Positions 9,106 to 19,638 of a stretch of 64,000 bases of DNA are shown one piece after another. The stretch spans positions 62,001-126,000 of the forward strand of contig JALNZD010000006.1 in assembly GCA_023229505.1 (NCBI GenBank). Reading direction: 5' to 3'. The stretch comes from Bacteroidales bacterium (GTDB lineage Bacteria > Bacteroidota > Bacteroidia > Bacteroidales > JAGOPY01). Both the position numbers and the translations under genes were made by a program. The notes under the pieces were generated by a model. It was not told where the DNA came from. It worked only from the letters and a program-made list of their open reading frames with translations, and made no database searches. Positions within the stretch are counted from its first letter, which is position 1; the number at the start of each line of letters is the position of its first letter.

Positions 9106-12100
9106 TTATTCGGTAATCAGAACTCTTCTTGTCAGGCTGGTATTATTGCTCCTGATCACCACTGTATATAATCCTGCCGAGGATGATCCAAGATCTATCA
9201 CCTTCTGGCTTTTACCGTTAACCGTCATCTCATAATCTTTATAAACTTTCACTCCCAGTTGGTTATAAACAGTAATGGTGTATGATTCTATTACCGTGCT
9301 GACGATTGACACCGTGAATAAACCATTGTTCGGTACAGGATAAACGCTGATCCGGGTTCCGGGCAATTCATCCATTCCCACGAAGATCACCTGCACATGG
9401 TTGGATTCTTCAGAGCTGCAACCGTTTAAAGTCACAATGGTCCAGTAATAGCCTTGTTCCGTTGCCTGGTAATCCTGGTCAACAGCTCCGGGAATCAATA
9501 CTTCATCGTAATACCATTGGTTACCTGCAGGTGCACTGCTGTGCAGCAGGTATGACTCATCAACAGTCACCACCGGTGTTGCCGGAATCGGGTTTACCCT
9601 CACCTCATAAGCCGGTGAAGGAGCGCCGAAGCCGCAAATATTCTCTCCGGATACCGTGATATCGCCTGTTACAGCATCCAATGCAAAATCAACTAAGATG
9701 CTGTTGGTATTTCCTCCATGGACGATAGTAGCGCCTGCGGGCACGATCCAGTTATAACCCACAGCATTGGGAATCGGGTTCACGGAATAGCTGACACCCT
9801 GTGTTCCGGCGCATAGCTCTGGTGTACCGGTTATTTCACCGGCAGCACCAGGGTATGCCATAACGGTCACACCGAAGGTTGCCGGAGAGGCTGCGGAACA
9901 TCCGTAGGTATTCGCATAATTCACACTGACGGTCTGAGCGCCTGCACCGAACCAGTTCACTTCGATCTGGTAGGTTCCCTGTCCGGTTACAATCGTACCG
10001 CCTGAGGTAACCGTCCACACGTAATTGCTGTACCCCGTTTCCGTGGTATAGACATGCAGACCTGAATTTACGCATGTCATATTGGAACCGGTGATAGTCG
10101 GTGTAGGCAGGTTACCAACCGTGACATTAAGGGTTGTCGGTGCGGCAGCAGGGCAGCCGCTGGCACTGGTATAAGTTACGCTGACGGATTGAGCGCCCGC
10201 GCTGTTCCACTTAATGGTGACGGTGTTGGTTCCTGCACCGGCCATGACCTGGCCACCGGCGGAAACGGTCCATACATAACCGGTCATTCCGGCTTCTGTG
10301 CTGTAAACGTAGCTCGAAGTAATACAGGCAACATTCGGGCCGGTAATAGTGGGCACAGGCAGCGGATTAATGGTAACTGCCAGGCTTGACGGGCTGCCGT
10401 CGCCGCATACGCTCGTGCCATAAACGGTAACATTCCCGGAAACAGCAGAACTGTTATAGCTAACTGTAATACTGTTCGTACCGGCACCTGCTGTTATGGT
10501 TCCACCGGGAGGTACTGTCCATACATACCCTCCATAGGCATAAGTAATAGGTGGAACGGTGTAAACATGTCCGGAAGTTGCCTGGCAAATCGAAGTCGGG
10601 CCGGTGATAGTACCTGCTGCCAAAGGGACCGGGCAGAGTGTGGTGAATACCTGGTCTTCACCATTGGTCGTACCGGTCGGGTTCTGCCCGACACAACGGA
10701 AATGATAAGTTGTGTTATAAGTCAGGCCTGAGATGTCAGCATAGACAGCAGTCGGTGTGTTACCGGTCACTGTTCCCGGTATCCCGGCGATGGTATAGCT
10801 ATATGATGCTGTCAATCCCCACTCGAAAGTAACCGTAGTATTCTGGTTATTGGCATTTATAGTTCCGTTGAGGCGTGCCGTAAAATTCCCGATGTTGCTT
10901 GCCGGGTTTGTAGTGACGATTGGAGGAGCAGCACCGGTTGTGAAAGTCAGGTCAGCTCCGTTAACGGTACCACCGGAGCTTGAAGCTACTACCCTGAAGT
11001 GATACAGTGTATTAATGGCCAATCCGCCAATATTCGCACTTACAGGTGTAGCAGTGCTTCCGTTAACCGGGCTCTGATCAGCAGTGACCGTAAATCCATA
11101 AGAATCGGTCTCTCCGTATTCAAATGTTACGGTAGTAGCGTTGCAGGCGGCATTGACTGTTCCGTTCAGGGTTGCAGTGTTACTGGCGATATTAGTGGCT
11201 GCAAGGGTTGTCGCCTCAGGAGCACCGGGATCGGCAGATACTATGGTCAGATCATTCCCGTAAACAGTAACACCATCTGATGTCACACCTCTTGTCCTGA
11301 AGTGCCAGGTAGTTGAAGGCGGCATAGAAATCACCGTGCTTATGGCTGTTGGGGTTGTACCTGTGATGGTTGCAGGGGTTCCGGCAACCGATGTGCCATA
11401 GGAAGTTGTAGGACCATAATCAAAGAAGCTATCGACCGTCAATCCGTTGGCATTGATAGTACCATTCAGCGTTCCTCCTCCGCAATTCAAGCCCGACGCG
11501 GCTAAAGTAACCACTGCAGGATTCGTGCCGAATTCATAAGCACCGATATCCGGCGGGTTGGTCCGCGTTGTACCGGCATAATCCAATGGTACTGTTGCCA
11601 GGTAAATTCCCTGGTTGTCGATATCCGTACTGCTTGGATGCAGATCTGTAGCTGAAGCGAATATTGGATCCGCGTTTTTGGAATTGGCATCCTGGCCCGT
11701 TGCTGTCTGCCATGCGGCAAGAGTGGTCCGATCAGATGCTAAATACCCTAAAATACCAGTAGCACCGCTGACAAAATAATCGTTGTAATTAATATTGGTG
11801 AAAGCAGTATTGGCAGCCTGTGAATTGATTGCATAAGCTTTATCTGTCGTAACAGTAGTGTTGTCAAAACTGTTCACGAAAATATTGTCTCTGACATCCA
11901 GCGAAGTTGAAGTAGAGCTGTTAAAGAAAGCGGTAGTAACCGTGGCGGCGCTGTAACCTGCATAAGAACCAAACAGATTTACCGAATTATGGTACACGCT
12001 CACACCTCCCATCGTTCCGTCTATAGCAAGACCTATCCCCCAAAATGTGGTGCTGGCATCACCGGTGCACTTGATATCAGTAACGATATTATTGGCAACC

Positions 12101-15100
12101 TGGATATTACTTGAAACAAGTGTGGTTACAAGATTAATACCCCTGGCGCCATAACCACCTGTATTTGTATTTAACAAACCACTGATCTGGTTACGTGTAA
12201 TGGAAACATTTCCGGTAGTGCTGAAAACATAAATACCATAAGGCGGTGTAGAGGATGCAGTGCTAAGAGTACCAATTGTGTTGCCCGTTATGGTGAGGTT
12301 CGAATTTGCATTAGCTGAGGATGCTGCAATCCCTCTCGGTCCGCCTGAGGTACCGCTGAATACTGAAATAGTATTATTTGAAATAGTACTGTTTATAGTA
12401 CCAGTGGCAAACCAGATACCAGTCAGGTTAGAGGCATCAGTAGTATTAGCTATATTGCCAATAGTATTGTTGGAAACAGTAGCTCCATCAGCACCCTGTA
12501 CATACAATGCTGCTAACCTGATCGAATTGGTACCTGATGTTGAAAGGTCGTTCTGAGTTAACAGCAGGCCACTTCCGTTTCCTGCTGCAACAACAGCATT
12601 ACAGTAAACACCAATGTATGCTTTCTGAACGGTGTTATTGCGCAATGTTATGTTCGTATAATAACCTGGGCTTCCGGAGGTAGTACCATCAGAAACAATT
12701 ACAGCCGAACTGCTGTTTATACCGTTGATGATATTACAGTTCTTTACTGTTACGTTGGTAATTGGTGTAGTACCTGTGGAACCGATCAAAATGACCTGTG
12801 GAGTAGTTGCACTGGAATTTTCAATCGTTAAATTCCTATCAGTACCCCCGGAGTTCGATCCGTCAATAATGAAATGGCTTTCCAGGATTCTGAAAATTTG
12901 TGAACTTGCAGAAACCCCTGTGATTAATGATGTAACACCAGTAGAAGGTTTTAAAGTAACCGTATTTGTGGAAGTCGGTTTGTTATCGTTGTTAACGCTT
13001 ACAATTAAAGGGAAAGTTTCAGTAGGATAAGTAGCATCGGTCAGTAAAAATGTTACCGGACCACTTACACCGCGCATGTTAAGATCCGCTATTGCCGCTG
13101 TAATTGTTGCATAAACGCCAAACATAGCTTCCCTGTTTTCGGATCCCGGAATCTGGAAATTGTTCACAAAAAGTTCACCCTCGTATGGCCTACCGTTTTC
13201 CATTGGAATCCAGCTTACTTCTTCAACTTCCGTCATTTGCCTGACAGACTTTGGTTTGAAGGAGGTTTCAGTTGTTTCATTATATTCTCCTCTTTTTTCT
13301 TCCACTTCAACATCAATTTCTTTCATAACCCTCTTTACTGATTTTTCGAAAGAAATGTTTTTACCTGTTAAACTGTTAAATAAGGCAAGACCGACAGTAT
13401 AGTTTCCACTAAGAGGTACCATAACACCATAGCTGCTGGGTGTTGTAGGTGGCGTAGCAGCAGCCGGAGGATTTATGGTAAACCCGGATGCTCCGGCCGA
13501 AGGAAATGATCCGGCATTTGGCGTGGGAGCCATATCCTGTGCAACAACATAATAGTATACCATATCCCCGAGGACAGCACCGGCTCCAAAAGTGAAAGTA
13601 TAAGTGCTGCCGCTAACCCATGTGGCCGTTTCAGGGGTATACGACCCGCTGTTGATTCTCCAGTACAACACCGGAAGGCCGATACCTGCAGTAGGAACGC
13701 CGGAATCATCCGTGATAGTGGAAGTGAGAGTACGTGCACCTGTCAATGAGGTATTTATCAATGGAGTATAAACAATAGAAGGCGGTGTCGTATCAAGGTA
13801 TATGCCGGCAAACTCATCGGCACCTATATCAGGCGTGGTTGCATTTCTTGCCTGGCCGTCAAAGTCGGTGGTGATACCGGAAATGGGTACGCCACCGCTT
13901 TCAATTTGAGTGCCTATTGCTTCATTTATATGTAAAAAGTCAGCGCTGGAGCCACTTAAACTTTTGAAATTGGGATCTTCTGTAATTGATGCGGCATCTC
14001 TAGGGCTAACGAGGGTTTTATATTCCGAAAGCGTTTGCGTTGCAGTTACTCCATTAAAATAGATAACCCTTGTCGCGCCTGGGGTTCCGGCAAAAAATAG
14101 GTTATTATTCGAAACACTTGTATAATTTGCCAGATCAGCCGATGAGCGCTGATAGGCAACGGTCAGACCTGTCCCTGCGGGTGTCGATTTGTTCACAATG
14201 ATATTGTTTCTAAGGGATAAAGCTGCCGTTGTTGCAGTTGCTGAGGAAGTAACAAAAAGACCCGATGTACTGAAGTTTGCACCGGTTGAACTAGCATCTA
14301 AATACACATTATTATATGAAACATTAACAGCAGAGGTTGTTGTGGCTGTGGTGATGTTGATCCCTCTGACCGAAGGTGCGGTTGGTCCGGTAGAACTGGC
14401 GAACGGCGCTTTTATATCACCGATTAAATTATTGTAAATATTCGCAATTCCGGATGTTCCAAGGCTACCTTGCAATAATCCTGATACTGTTGGTGCTCCG
14501 GTAGAGGTACTTTGGATATTATAGATTTTGTTATTAAAAATATTCGGTGAGCTGCTTGCCTGGTTGATCCCGGCAATGGTTAACCCAGCTCCTGAAATAT
14601 TATATACTTGATTTCCTGAAACTGTCCTGGTACCGCTAGTCGTAAATGTATAGATACCATATAAAGTTCCGGTTCCATTATGAGTTAAGTCCCTGACAAC
14701 ATTATTGTTAAAATTTTCAATAGTCGGAGACGCTATATTATATATACCATAAAGTACTGAAGTACCTGTTATTTTAATACATGTTAAAGTGTGTATCAGG
14801 TTGTTATTCACAACAATGGTTCCTGTTGAAGTTTGAATACCGTACATAGTGCTGCCTGTACCGGTACCATCTATACTCATATTGGATATAGTATTATTGG
14901 TTACCGTCTGGGTAGCACCTGAAGATACATAAATACCTATGGTGGTTCCACCTGTCGTCCCGATTCGTGAAATATTATTAATTGTATTGCTGTTTATTGT
15001 AACTGAAGTAGCAGCTCCTGAATTATATATGGGATAAAACACACCACTTCCGGTGAGTCCAGCAGCACTGTAATTCAGGTTTGTTATACTATTTCCATCG

Positions 15101-16233
15101 ATGCTGACATTAGCTGCACTGGAGCTGCTGTAAATGCCATAAAATACACCTGAGGTGGCTGAAAGATACTCTCCCGTAAGCACATTATTGTTAATGTTTA
15201 CGGTATTGCCTGCTGCCGTGGAACCTATCGCGTTTTCAATCATGGCAACCTGTGAAGTTGTCCCTCCGCCTTTTATGGTGAGCGTATTATAATTTATGTT
15301 GGCATTGGCACTTATACCGGCTTGGGCATATATTCCTCTTAAAGTTGATGGATGGTTCACCCCAGAGCCATCATTGTTATTAATCGTATTGTAGGATATA
15401 TTAACCCCCCACTGATAATTTGCCCTTATTCCGGCAGCAGGGTTAGTTGCACCGGTTGCACCGCCATAATTCAGAATAGTGTTTCCGGTTGATATTGAAG
15501 TACCTCCGACATCATTACCTGTATCGCCCAGCGTAAATGGCGAAGCAGCAGCATAACCATTTAAGACAATTCCATAGCTACAATTCTGGAGAATATTGCC
15601 GAAGAACATATTATACGAGTTGGATCCTTCAGCAACCGTTGGTGTCAATGCCGTGGTTTGAGCTGAAACGGTCGCGTTTACAACATTAATTGCTTTTGAC
15701 CCTTCTACAGATGGTCCGCTGCCTGATGCATTATTTACCCGGCTTAAATTTACCACGCAATTTTTAATCGTGTTATACTGGCAACCATTATCAACGGCAG
15801 CTTTAAACAGTGCATAACCATATTCCATGGTAGCAGGATTGGTTGAATTCGGATCATAAAGATCTATTCCATTGATGGTGACATAGTCGGACCCTGCTAA
15901 GTTCCAGATACCATCCTGTACTGCCGAGCTTGGCGTGTTCGTTCCCGTGTTTGCCGTAATCAATGGATTTGCCCCTGCACCGATTTTTTGAAAAATAATA
16001 GGATTGGCTGCAGTCCCGGTCGCGGTTAGTGAAATGACAGCGGTTATTGTTTCTGTATGTCCGGAAGTCACGTTAAAAGTAACCCCACCGGCGCCAACGC
16101 CCTGGGCATTCAGGTCTGTAACTGCAGCGGCAATCGTTGCATAATCACCGGGAATGGTTTTTGTCCCGGTTAACTGCCCGAATGTCATTTGCACAACAAT
16201 CAGGGCGAAACATAATAGTAACAGTTTTTTCAT
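9106..16233 (-). CDS. Giant beta-helix surface protein, paralogue of the preceding gene, T9SS type A sorting domain
   Basis: 2375 aa with signal peptide MKKLLLLCFALIVVQMTFGQ. Module order matches its neighbour: beta-helix one (to ~808, ending PDIGADEF), Ig-like segment (~810-930), beta-helix two (~1040-1565), FN3-like repeats (~1570-1865), PKD/Ig-like repeats (~1865-2200) and a T9SS type A domain (ISVYPVPNNGLF to RRVLITE). An extra ~80-residue charged stretch at about 953-1034 (KNISFEKSVKRVMKEIDVEV onwards) interrupts the region where the paralogue has only a short link. The protein is probably T9SS cargo displayed at the surface. Its terminator is at 9060-9085. Function beyond secretion and repeat architecture is not known. 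Confidence 0.85.
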   Translation of the reverse strand: MKKLLLLCFALIVVQMTFGQLTGTKTIPGDYATIAAAVTDLNAQGVGAGGVTFNVTSGHTETITAVISLTATGTAANPIIFQKIGAGANPLITANTGTNTPSSAVQDGIWNLAGSDYVTINGIDLYDPNSTNPATMEYGYALFKAAVDNGCQYNTIKNCVVNLSRVNNASGSGPSVEGSKAINVVNATVSAQTTALTPTVAEGSNSYNMFFGNILQNCSYGIVLNGYAAASPFTLGDTGNDVGGTSISTGNTILNYGGATGATNPAAGIRANYQWGVNISYNTINNNDGSGVNHPSTLRGIYAQAGISANANINYNTLTIKGGGTTSQVAMIENAIGSTAAGNTVNINNNVLTGEYLSATSGVFYGIYSSSSAANVSIDGNSITNLNYSAAGLTGSGVFYPIYNSGAATSVTINSNTINNISRIGTTGGTTIGIYVSSGATQTVTNNTISNMSIDGTGTGSTMYGIQTSTGTIVVNNNLIHTLTCIKITGTSVLYGIYNIASPTIENFNNNVVRDLTHNGTGTLYGIYTFTTSGTRTVSGNQVYNISGAGLTIAGINQASSSPNIFNNKIYNIQSTSTGAPTVSGLLQGSLGTSGIANIYNNLIGDIKAPFASSTGPTAPSVRGINITTATTTSAVNVSYNNVYLDASSTGANFSTSGLFVTSSATATTAALSLRNNIIVNKSTPAGTGLTVAYQRSSADLANYTSVSNNNLFFAGTPGATRVIYFNGVTATQTLSEYKTLVSPRDAASITEDPNFKSLSGSSADFLHINEAIGTQIESGGVPISGITTDFDGQARNATTPDIGADEFAGIYLDTTPPSIVYTPLINTSLTGARTLTSTITDDSGVPTAGIGLPVLYWRINSGSYTPETATWVSGSTYTFTFGAGAVLGDMVYYYVVAQDMAPTPNAGSFPSAGASGFTINPPAAATPPTTPSSYGVMVPLSGNYTVGLALFNSLTGKNISFEKSVKRVMKEIDVEVEEKRGEYNETTETSFKPKSVRQMTEVEEVSWIPMENGRPYEGELFVNNFQIPGSENREAMFGVYATITAAIADLNMRGVSGPVTFLLTDATYPTETFPLIVSVNNDNKPTSTNTVTLKPSTGVTSLITGVSASSQIFRILESHFIIDGSNSGGTDRNLTIENSSATTPQVILIGSTGTTPITNVTVKNCNIINGINSSSAVIVSDGTTSGSPGYYTNITLRNNTVQKAYIGVYCNAVVAAGNGSGLLLTQNDLSTSGTNSIRLAALYVQGADGATVSNNTIGNIANTTDASNLTGIWFATGTINSTISNNTISVFSGTSGGPRGIAASSANANSNLTITGNTIGTLSTASSTPPYGIYVFSTTGNVSITRNQISGLLNTNTGGYGARGINLVTTLVSSNIQVANNIVTDIKCTGDASTTFWGIGLAIDGTMGGVSVYHNSVNLFGSYAGYSAATVTTAFFNSSTSTSLDVRDNIFVNSFDNTTVTTDKAYAINSQAANTAFTNINYNDYFVSGATGILGYLASDRTTLAAWQTATGQDANSKNADPIFASATDLHPSSTDIDNQGIYLATVPLDYAGTTRTNPPDIGAYEFGTNPAVVTLAASGLNCGGGTLNGTINANGLTVDSFFDYGPTTSYGTSVAGTPATITGTTPTAISTVISMPPSTTWHFRTRGVTSDGVTVYGNDLTIVSADPGAPEATTLAATNIASNTATLNGTVNAACNATTVTFEYGETDSYGFTVTADQSPVNGSTATPVSANIGGLAINTLYHFRVVASSSGGTVNGADLTFTTGAAPPIVTTNPASNIGNFTARLNGTINANNQNTTVTFEWGLTASYSYTIAGIPGTVTGNTPTAVYADISGLTYNTTYHFRCVGQNPTGTTNGEDQVFTTLCPVPLAAGTITGPTSICQATSGHVYTVPPITYAYGGYVWTVPPGGTITAGAGTNSITVSYNSSAVSGNVTVYGTSVCGDGSPSSLAVTINPLPVPTITGPNVACITSSYVYSTEAGMTGYVWTVSAGGQVMAGAGTNTVTIKWNSAGAQSVSVTYTSASGCPAAAPTTLNVTVGNLPTPTITGSNMTCVNSGLHVYTTETGYSNYVWTVTSGGTIVTGQGTYQIEVNWFGAGAQTVSVNYANTYGCSAASPATFGVTVMAYPGAAGEITGTPELCAGTQGVSYSVNPIPNAVGYNWIVPAGATIVHGGNTNSILVDFALDAVTGDITVSGENICGFGAPSPAYEVRVNPIPATPVVTVDESYLLHSSAPAGNQWYYDEVLIPGAVDQDYQATEQGYYWTIVTLNGCSSEESNHVQVIFVGMDELPGTRISVYPVPNNGLFTVSIVSTVIESYTITVYNQLGVKVYKDYEMTVNGKSQKVIDLGSSSAGLYTVVIRSNNTSLTRRVLITE

Positions 16234-16446
16234 GATTGAAAGATTATAGGTTTATAATTTATGGAAGAAATGTGAAAAAAGAAGTGAAATCAGCAGGACA
16301 GCGGTTTAAGCATAATTAACCTCTTGTTTCTAAATGAATTCGACTTTTTCAGTGATAAAGATAATTCTTTTTTAAAAGAATAAAAAAAACAAGGAAAATT
16401 TTTATTTTTACACCTATTCTAACTATACTCTCAAAATTTAAAGACC

Positions 16447-19400
16447 TTGAAAAGGATTCTTTTACTATTCATTATTCTAATACCAGCTCTATCAATCATT
16501 GCACAGAAAGAGGCTAACTTCTGGTATTTCGGACACTACGCCGGCATGAATTTCGCCTTGGGCATCCCGATAGCTTTGACAAACGGTGCTCTCTACACCG
16601 GTGAAGGATGTTCCTCTATTTCAACTTCCACCGGAAACCTGCAGTTTTACACCGACGGCCGGTTTGTATATAACAAGAATCACAGTCAAATGCCACATGG
16701 AAGCGGCCTACTGGGCCATTCATCCAGCACCCAGTCCGGGATCATCGTTCCCAAGCCCGCCAGTACCAATCAGTATTATATTTTTACCGTCGATGCCTAT
16801 GATAATAACCTGGCCAATGGTTTGTGCTATTCCCGTGTTGATATGACGCTCGATGGCGGCCTCGGGGATGTGGTCACCTCGGAAAAAAATATTTCCCTGA
16901 TCCCTTTAACCTGTGAAAAAGTGACTGCCGTGGGGCATAGCAATGGCATCTCAATATGGGTTATTACTCACCAATGGGGCACCGATGCATTCTATGCTTA
17001 TGAGATAACTACTGCAGGAGTGAACCTTACACCCGTTATCAGCCATACCGGACCTCCACTTATCGGGGATATGCAGGCTTCCAAGGGTTACATTAAAGTA
17101 TCCCCGGATGGGTCAAAAATCGCCATGGCCAATAACACCGCATTTATGGTCGGGATTTTCAGCTTCAACCATGCCAACGGAACCGTAACCCACCTGGTGA
17201 CAGACTATAACTTTGTAAACCCTGGAGGAAATGACCCGGGCGGGCCCTATGGCGTTGAGTTTTCAGCAAACAGCCATTTGCTTTACATCGGCGAATGGAA
17301 GGCAAACCGCAAGATTTACCAGTATGACCTTACCTCAGGTGACCCCACGACAATTCTGAATTCCAGGGTCATAGTGGCTTCGGTCGGCCAGAGCTCCCAG
17401 CCTATTGGCGCATTGCAACTCGGGCCAGACAACCGTTTATATATCGCTAGATATGAAAATCCTTATATTTCACGGATCAATTCGCCTAATGTCATTGGCA
17501 CGGGTTGTGGTTTCGTTGAAAATGCCCTTAACCTTGCGGGAAGGGAATCAACCTACGGCCTGCCACCTTTTATCCAGTCTTTCTTTTATCTTACCGCTGA
17601 TTTTTACTGGGATACACCCCTCTGTGACGGCACGCCCATCCAATTCTATACCAGCGCCTCCGATAATCCCGATTCGGTTAAATGGAACTTCGGCGACCCC
17701 GACTCGGGTCCTGAAAATACATCCACACTGATAAACCCAACCCATTTGTATACGTCAACGGGTAACTTTTGGGTCACTCTCGTCGTTTACCTCTATGGGG
17801 TTGCTAAAAATGTCTTTCACATTATAGTTGTGCATGAACAGCCAGAAGTGTTTATCGGGAATGATACGACGATGTGCGCCTCGGTACCGTTCATTCTGGA
17901 TGCCGATACCGGGTTTGTCCACTATTTATGGCAGAATGGCGATTCAACCCAGACCACAGTGGCTGAAACATCGGGCCTTTACTGGTGCCAGGTGACCGGT
18001 GAAGGAGGCTGTACTGATACCGACTCCATAAACCTTATCGTTAACCCGGCATATGATATCATTATGGATACTGCCATCTGCCAGGGTGAATCTTTCTTTG
18101 CCGGAGGTGGCTGGCAAACCCAGACAGGAACTTATTATGATTATTATCTTACGGCCCATGATTGTGACAGTATCCTCACAACCAATCTTATGGTTAACGA
18201 TACTTTCCAGCTAGTGCTTGATATGTCAATTTGCGAAGGGGATTCCATCTTTGCCGGTGGAGACTGGCAAACGGAAACGGGCATCTATTATGATCATTAC
18301 CAAACCGTTAATGGCTGTGACAGCACCTGGGTAACGAACCTCACCGTTGCTAACAATATGTCCATTTATGAAAACATGACCATCTGCGAAGGCGACAGCG
18401 CCTTTCTCCAGGGAGGCTGGCAAATCCAGGCCGGCACTTACCGGGATACAGTTTCCTCCGGAACCGGTTGCGACAGTATCTTTATCACCCAGTTATCCCT
18501 TGCAGACACATTCTATATCATGAGCACCGCCAGTATCTGCCAGGGAGATTCAATTTATATTGGCGGAGCCTGGCGAAAGGTGGCAGGGAATTATTTCGAT
18601 TATAAACAGACCCAACTGGGGTGCGACAGCACTATCCGGACCCAGCTGAGCATCATTGCTCCGGTTTACGGCGCTGACCAGGCTTCCATATGCCAGGGGG
18701 ACTCCATCCTTATAGGCGGGATCTGGCGAAAATTAGCCGGTACTTATGATAAATACCTTCAATCCTCATTGGGCTGCGATAGCATAGTGGCGGTGGATCT
18801 GACCGTCATCGCGCCGGTTTATGGCAACGACTCAATTACCATTTGCCAGGGGGATTCCATCTTCCTGGGAGGTGCTTACCGGAAAACGGCCGGGAACTAT
18901 ACTGAAATCCTGACTGCGCCTTCGACAGGCTGCGACAGCATCCTTACAACGCAACTTACCGTCAATCAGGTTTATTTATCCGAGCTGGATACGTCCATCT
19001 GTGAAGGCGGTCAGATTTACCTGGGCGGCGGTTACCAGAACCAGGAAGGTACTTATGAGGATTATTTCGTTACGGTCAATGGATGCGACAGCATTATCCG
19101 TACCTATCTTTCACTGGTATTTCTGCCAAAAGTGTTCCTGGGAAATGATACCATCCTGCAAATCGGCTCGGAACTCTGGCTTTATGCTTTTTATCCCGGT
19201 GCATCCTATTTGTGGCAGGACGGTTCTTATGACTCCATCTTAAGTGTCACGGAAACAGGGAACTACCATGTGGTGGTTACTACACAATGTGGGTTTGATA
19301 CCGATTCCATCCATGTCCTGTTCGGTAATTATTACTGTGATCCCTTCGTTCCGAATGCCTTCACTCCCAATGGCGATGGGCAGAATGACATCTTCCTGCC

Positions 19401-19620
19401 TGTTTTCAGCTGTGAAATCCTTGAATACCAATTATTAATCTATGACCGTTGGGGCACATTGCTGTTTAAAACTAATGAACAGGGCCAGGGATGGGATGGA
19501 AGAATTAATGGTGAACTGGCCCCCGGCGAAGTCTACGTATGGTTGATTGTATTCCGGTCTGGCCTGTATGACAGGATTGTCCAGAGAACCGCAAAGGGGA
19601 ATGTTGTGGTGATCAGGTGA
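16447..19620 (+). CDS. Secreted repeat protein with PKD domain and gliding-motility-type C-terminal (T9SS type B) domain
   Basis: 1057 aa. The only start giving the signal peptide (KRILLLFIILIPALSIIAQ) is a TTG at 16447. Residues ~20-380 look like a beta-propeller-type domain (EANFWYFGHYAGMNFALG; SPDGSKIAMA). A PKD domain with WNFGDPDSG follows at ~410-465. Seven ~50-residue repeats (each with ICQGDSIF/ICEGDSIF, a GG[AG]W/Y stretch and GCDS) fill ~535-890. The end (CDPFVPNAFTPNGDGQNDIF ... YDRWGTLLF) is a classical CHU_C/gliding-motility-associated C-terminal domain, a T9SS type B signal. Expected location is the cell surface or medium. The 19639 gene begins 18 bp later. Confidence 0.85.
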   Translation: MKRILLLFIILIPALSIIAQKEANFWYFGHYAGMNFALGIPIALTNGALYTGEGCSSISTSTGNLQFYTDGRFVYNKNHSQMPHGSGLLGHSSSTQSGIIVPKPASTNQYYIFTVDAYDNNLANGLCYSRVDMTLDGGLGDVVTSEKNISLIPLTCEKVTAVGHSNGISIWVITHQWGTDAFYAYEITTAGVNLTPVISHTGPPLIGDMQASKGYIKVSPDGSKIAMANNTAFMVGIFSFNHANGTVTHLVTDYNFVNPGGNDPGGPYGVEFSANSHLLYIGEWKANRKIYQYDLTSGDPTTILNSRVIVASVGQSSQPIGALQLGPDNRLYIARYENPYISRINSPNVIGTGCGFVENALNLAGRESTYGLPPFIQSFFYLTADFYWDTPLCDGTPIQFYTSASDNPDSVKWNFGDPDSGPENTSTLINPTHLYTSTGNFWVTLVVYLYGVAKNVFHIIVVHEQPEVFIGNDTTMCASVPFILDADTGFVHYLWQNGDSTQTTVAETSGLYWCQVTGEGGCTDTDSINLIVNPAYDIIMDTAICQGESFFAGGGWQTQTGTYYDYYLTAHDCDSILTTNLMVNDTFQLVLDMSICEGDSIFAGGDWQTETGIYYDHYQTVNGCDSTWVTNLTVANNMSIYENMTICEGDSAFLQGGWQIQAGTYRDTVSSGTGCDSIFITQLSLADTFYIMSTASICQGDSIYIGGAWRKVAGNYFDYKQTQLGCDSTIRTQLSIIAPVYGADQASICQGDSILIGGIWRKLAGTYDKYLQSSLGCDSIVAVDLTVIAPVYGNDSITICQGDSIFLGGAYRKTAGNYTEILTAPSTGCDSILTTQLTVNQVYLSELDTSICEGGQIYLGGGYQNQEGTYEDYFVTVNGCDSIIRTYLSLVFLPKVFLGNDTILQIGSELWLYAFYPGASYLWQDGSYDSILSVTETGNYHVVVTTQCGFDTDSIHVLFGNYYCDPFVPNAFTPNGDGQNDIFLPVFSCEILEYQLLIYDRWGTLLFKTNEQGQGWDGRINGELAPGEVYVWLIVFRSGLYDRIVQRTAKGNVVVIR
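18049..19120 (+). repeat. Seven tandem ~50-aa coding repeats (ICxGDSIF ... GCDS)
   Basis: Protein-level repeats inside the 1057-aa protein, each roughly 150 bp. All seven keep the ICQG/ICEG start and GCDS or DCDS near the end, while nucleotide sequence has diverged, which suggests old duplication under selection. The paired Cys residues could form a disulfide in each unit (inference). Confidence 0.75.
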
Positions 19621-19638
19621 GATGAAGATTCAGTTTAC

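Noticed and set aside
2416..16233. Many antisense and shifted open frames over the giant genes
   Set aside because: They are explained as shadows of the long real frames with regular Gly/Thr/Asn codon use; none has a signal or motif.
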